A stretch of DNA of 64,000 nucleotides. Source: Erigeron canadensis. Lineage: Eukaryota > Streptophyta > Magnoliopsida > Asterales > Asteraceae. The notes beneath the pieces are model-generated. The model did no database searches, was not told where the DNA came from, and saw only the letters and a list, made by a program, of their open reading frames with translations. Positions 59,870 through 64,000 of the stretch are shown here, piece by piece (within the stretch, counting starts at the first letter, position 1; the number at the start of each line of letters is the position of its first letter). The stretch covers positions 54,310,587 through 54,374,586 of the forward strand of contig NC_057761.1 of assembly GCF_010389155.1 (NCBI RefSeq), read 5' to 3'. Made by a program: the position numbers and the translations under genes.

Positions 59870-60115
59870 TCTAAATTTTTTGAAACATGGATGTTTAAAA
59901 TGCAATCTAAATGGATTGATGCTTATTATTCTCATGTCACTTTGGACTATTTGGAAACCTCGGAACGAAAATTCTTATTTCCATCGTTCCTGTGTTAGCA
60001 CAAAGTATATAAAAGAAGACATATTTTGGTTTACAAATTGATTTGTCGGTGTTCGATTGCTTGTATATTGCTAGTTTTATGCAAATAAAGTTTGCTTTTA
60101 AAAGCATAAAAAAAG
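59870..60115 (+). mobile_element. remnant of a LINE reverse-transcriptase C-terminus
   Basis: The plus-strand frame reads SLWTIWKPRNE, then a stretch ending KEDIFWFTN, resembling the LW-IWK-RN signature near the end of plant non-LTR retrotransposon ORF2. An A-rich tail follows at about 60107-60116. Only the last part of an element remains. Confidence 0.4.
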
Positions 60116-60360
60116 AACAAAATAGCTCGACAGAGTTAAATCGCTCAAAAGTACCATATCCCCTTTGAAGCTAATTATTTTAATTTATCAACGATTCCTA
60201 ACCCATTCGTTGTTTCGAATATATATGAAAGGACTTAACTGATTTTGATTTGTTGCCTCGAAGGAGAAAAAAGAAGAACGAAATTTCAACAATGACCAGA
60301 AGGGGCCAATGTTACTCGTACAACTCATTACTTGATTAGTATATGCTCTCACTAATTGAT

Positions 60361-60550
60361 ACACCCAGGCATAGTGCTTGGGTTAATTAGATTATTGGAA
60401 GTTATAAACTTACACATAAGGTTGTAATCTGAATATGGCAAAGATAATTAATTATACACCCAGGCATAGTGCCTGGGTTGACTAGATTATTGGAAGTTAT
60501 AAACTTATACATGAGGTTGTAATCTGAATATGGCAAAGATAAATAATTAA
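60361..60550. repeat. two-copy tandem duplication of about 95 bp
   Basis: Unit 1 starts at 60361 and unit 2 at 60456, both with ACACCCAGGCATAGTGC at the front and ATCTGAATATGGCAAAGATA at the back, with few differences. It lies just beyond the 3' end of PAL gene 2. Confidence 0.8.
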
Positions 60551-60683
60551 GTTAATATATAAGATAAGATTTACGACCAAACAAAGACAACTTTTCATCG
60601 GGCATTAACAAGAGGGATACAAATTTGAATCTCAAATGCAACAAAATAATAAAATTTATTAAAAAGTACTTATATCAAACATA

Positions 60684-63600
60684 CTAACAAATAGGAAGAG
60701 GTGCACCATTCCACCCTTCAACACACTCCAACAATGGATCGATAATTTGGCCTTTGCACATTGCCGTGAACACCCTGTCGAACTCCTCTCCCGGCGAAGT
60801 CACCTTCTCTCCTGTCAAATATGAACCACCAAGCTCCTCCCTCACGAATCGGTACAACGGGTATGATCTGCAAGCCTTGATCCTGTTTGGAATAGACAAT
60901 GTATCATTCTCGAATGCAACTCTAACACTCTCGACTTCTTTAGGTAAAATGGCTTTCAACTCTTCTTCAAAAGTAGCAATCTTTTGGAAAATGGAGGTGT
61001 TGGTGTTCTTCTCTGTTTCGCCGTTGTTCAAAGCATGGTCAACAAGGACTTGTCGAAGCTTTTGCATCAATGGGTAGGTAGCGAGACACGGGTCGTCAAT
61101 GTAGGCAAAGACGTACTCACGGTCAACCACACGAAGCAAGTCCTTCTCACAGAATCTTGATGGGTGAAGCTCACCGTTTACTCCCATGGTTAGGACCTTC
61201 TTGGCTACTTGGCTCACGGTGTTTTTGACCACGGACTTCATGTTCTCTTCCAAATGCCTCAAATCGACCGATTGGCATAGAGCTACCAAGTATGTAGATG
61301 ACATGAGCTTCAAAATATCGACCGCTTCAGCCGTTTTCCTCGCGGAAATGAGTCCCAAAGAGTTAACGTCTTGGTTATGTTGTTCCGCGCTTTGAACATG
61401 GTTTGTAACCGGGTTGGCAAGGAACTGGAGCTCTGAGCAGTAAGAAGCCATAGCGATTTCTCCACCTTTGAACCCGTAATCCAAACTTGGGTTACGTCCG
61501 CCAGAAAGATTTGAGGGCAGCCCATTGTTGTAAAAGTCGTTCACAAGCTCAGAGAATTGTGCAAACATGAGTTTCCCAATAGCCGCGATAGCCAAACGTG
61601 TGTTATCCATGGAAACACCAATTGGAGTTCCTTGGAAGTTGCCACCGTGCAGAGCTTTGTTTCTTGAGACATCGATCAATGGGTTGTCGTTAACAGAGTT
61701 GATTTCTCTTTCGATCATTTTGGTAGCTGATCGAATGACTTCAATTTGTGGGCCGAGCCATTGTGGTGAAGTACGTAGAGCATAACGGTCTTGTTTGGGC
61801 TTTTGTAACGGGTCCATTTCGTGAACCTTTTGTGCGGCCTTGACATAATCACTTCCATCCAATATGTATTCCATGATGGCTGCAGCCTCAATTTGGCCCG
61901 GGTGATGCTTCAACTTATGGGTCAAATGATCCGTGAACTCGGGCTTCCCTTGCATAACTTCCGCGAATATAGCGGATAAAACTTCAGACAACAATGCAAG
62001 TACATTCGCTTCAAACAGAACCATGGACGCCATTCCTGACCCAACCGCGGTTCCATTAACCAAAGCTAGACCTTCTTTAGGCTGTAACTCAAAGAAACCG
62101 CCTTCAACACCGGCCGCAGCAAAGGCCTTTTCGGCATTGAGGATTTCTCCGGTGGGACCAACGGCCTTCGAGTTGGGACGGCCCGTGAGAAGGCCGGCAA
62201 TGTAGGACAAGGGGACAAGATCACCGGATGCAGTGATGGTCCCACGGAGTGGCAAACAAGGGGTGATGTTGTTGTTTAGGAACTTGGTGATGGCTTCCAA
62301 GATTTCGAAACGAATGCCAGAGTATCCCTGAAGAAGAGTGTTGATCCTCACCAGCATGGCTGCCCTTGTGGCGGAATGTGGGAGTGTGTGGCTTGATTCC
62401 GTTCCATTGCCGAATATTCCGGCGTTCAAGAATCTGTAAATCAAATTTGTAACCTTTCTTGTCAGATAAATTAAAATACAAATTTTTAATTAGTTATAGC
62501 AAAATAAAAGATACGAGTAATTATTTTCGTGTAAATAATTCATTTTCATTGAAATATTGTACGTAAGATGTGTTTCAATGGCCACCCTAAATAATGTGGC
62601 AGCATATATTTATGAAAAGTATATTTATTCTTTTACTTTACATATATACCTACCCACCCCAATTATCCCTTTTATATATTCCGATATTTGGAAATTATGA
62701 TTATGATTGTGCATGATTTAGACCGTAACCAAACAAATGGAAATAATATTTTGTTTTTCTTTTCGTTTCTGTACCTACCACCAGTCGGCCAGTTCATTTA
62801 CATTGACCGGCCTATTGGGACGTGAGATATACATTTATTTTTATCTATTGGTTGATTGATTTGTTCAAAATTGCCAAATTGTACTACTTGATCAAAATAG
62901 AATTAATATTAGTTTTTCCATGCATATTTATTTAATATTTAATAATATACAAGAGCTATGTCAACTATAAATAGAAGTATATTTATTAAGATAAAAATAA
63001 ATGATGAAGATCGCACATGACACATGTAATAAAAGAAGGTACCACCATAGCATTAAACAATATACCACTGGCCGTTAATTTATAGTATAGATCTACTTGC
63101 TCAAGCAGATTCCGTGATTTCTAAGTTATTTATTGTTTCTAAATTAACTCACTATATTTACATCTAATAACAACGAATATTTATAACCGATTTAAATCTC
63201 GTTACTAGCAACGTATATGTACTTACAACTTTTACTATTAAAATAAAATAAGTCCACAGATCTCTAAATAGTCGACCGTATTGTACAAAAGGGACCTACC
63301 TTTTATTAATTTTGATTCAATAATGCTAAACAATGTTTTCGAAAATCAGTCAACTATTTAATTAAGCAACTAAAAAGATGTATTTAACAATTCAAATAAT
63401 GCCATATGATTAAATTGGAGTTAGACTTAATAGTATTTTCTTTCAAAATAATTACGACTACTACATATGATTAAGTTTTACGTACAGTATTATACAAAAT
63501 AGCTGCCTATAGCTTTGTTTGTATAATTCTAACGATCTTTTCGAAAAATCAGTCAACTACTATTAATCTATGGTATAACAATCATTCAAATATTACCATG

Positions 63601-64000
63601 TGCAATTAATTAACTTGAATTTTATATAATTCCCTCCCACGTTGTCTAACACGTACTATATGGTATGGATCTGTTAGTCAATATATTTCCTACAATTCAA
63701 TAAATACCTTTTCCGTCTCAAAACAAATGTATGCATCATATCCATACATATTACTGTAGTTTCTATCAATTCTAATGTAAGTACAACTGCCTGATTTGAA
63801 TATATTTTGCCCGTATTGCTTAAAAATGACTTTTCTAAATCTGTATGATCGATCGACAACATCCAAATAAAATTTCATCGTGGGACTAGTAAAAGTATAT
63901 AACACCTTTTAGAATATATTTGAATCTGCTTAAGATAAAAAGAAAAAGTAAAAATATAATTACCTGATGAGTTCCTTTTGAAGAGCTCCACCATTCTTGG
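60684..64000 (-). CDS. PAL: phenylalanine ammonia-lyase, copy 2 (5' part beyond window)
   Basis: Second tandem PAL gene. Exon 2 is 62433-60684, exactly as long as in copy 1 (1750 nt). The last 37 nt of exon 1 are at 64000-63964, ending in GALQKELIR as in copy 1; the rest lies outside the window. The intron is 1530 bp, more than twice that of copy 1. MIO motif GTITASGD, the RFLNAG selectivity motif and the C-terminal shielding domain are present. It has the usual TPCLPLRG and ends LPIC. A 296-bp stretch (61408-61703) is identical to copy 1 while the surrounding exon differs at many silent sites. Confidence 0.95.

Noticed and set aside
59787..60041. A protein-coding gene from the 84-codon frame at this site
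   Set aside because: The end of the frame looks like the tail of a LINE reverse transcriptase, with stops beyond and an A-rich tail, so it is treated as a retrotransposon remnant.
60754..62205. Several plus-strand open frames across both PAL second exons
   Set aside because: They lie antisense to PAL coding sequence, occur at the same places in both copies for that reason, and show no independent signature.

Overview
The window is nuclear DNA from a flowering plant. The genes have GT-AG introns, the long spacers are AT-rich, and there are many small plant-type DNA transposons and SINEs. The two PAL proteins, the SAUR cluster and the repeat types suit a eudicot, and I would guess an asterid such as a daisy-family member. 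That placement is inference; no marker here fixes the species. The exon models were built by reading splice sites and reading phase by hand.

Layout. (1) 0.6-16.5 kb, minus strand: three tandem receptor-like cytoplasmic kinase genes of the PCRK/PBL type. The first is a close PCRK1-like gene, the second is a diverged but intact copy, and the third is a broken copy with a lost catalytic Asp, a one-base deletion and a shortened P+1 loop. (2) 17.7-23.9 kb, minus: a 14-exon ABCG24/ABCG28-type ABC transporter gene, intact apart from one extra base in exon 5. (3) 26.7-42.9 kb: a duplicated block. A SAUR gene (plus) faces an uncharacterised multi-pass membrane protein gene (minus) at 26.7-29.2 kb, and the same convergent pair recurs at 40.3-42.9 kb with nearly the same spacing. 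An extra SAUR (38.4 kb) and a SAUR 3'-end relic (40.9 kb) belong to this family. Between the two blocks lie two tandem genes for PCC13-62-type desiccation-related proteins (33.0-34.1 and 35.3-36.6 kb). (4) 43-50.9 kb: gene-free and repeat-rich, with a minisatellite of about 44 bp per unit carrying repeated CACGTG motifs. It is split by an 884-bp hAT-type element with a perfect 8-bp target duplication. (5) 50.9-64 kb, minus: two tandem phenylalanine ammonia-lyase (PAL) genes, the second cut by the window edge, which share a 296-bp perfectly identical tract.

Function. PCRK-type kinases relay immune-receptor signals, PAL opens the phenylpropanoid pathway, SAURs act in auxin-responsive growth, the ABCG protein is a membrane transporter and the PCC13-62 proteins are linked to drying stress. 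I see no operon-like logic. The common theme is local tandem duplication, with some copies decaying or being homogenised. I found no convincing new biological system. The strongest leads are the decayed pseudokinase, GC-AG introns at one conserved site, the PAL conversion tract, the conserved SAUR promoter block and the CACGTG minisatellite.
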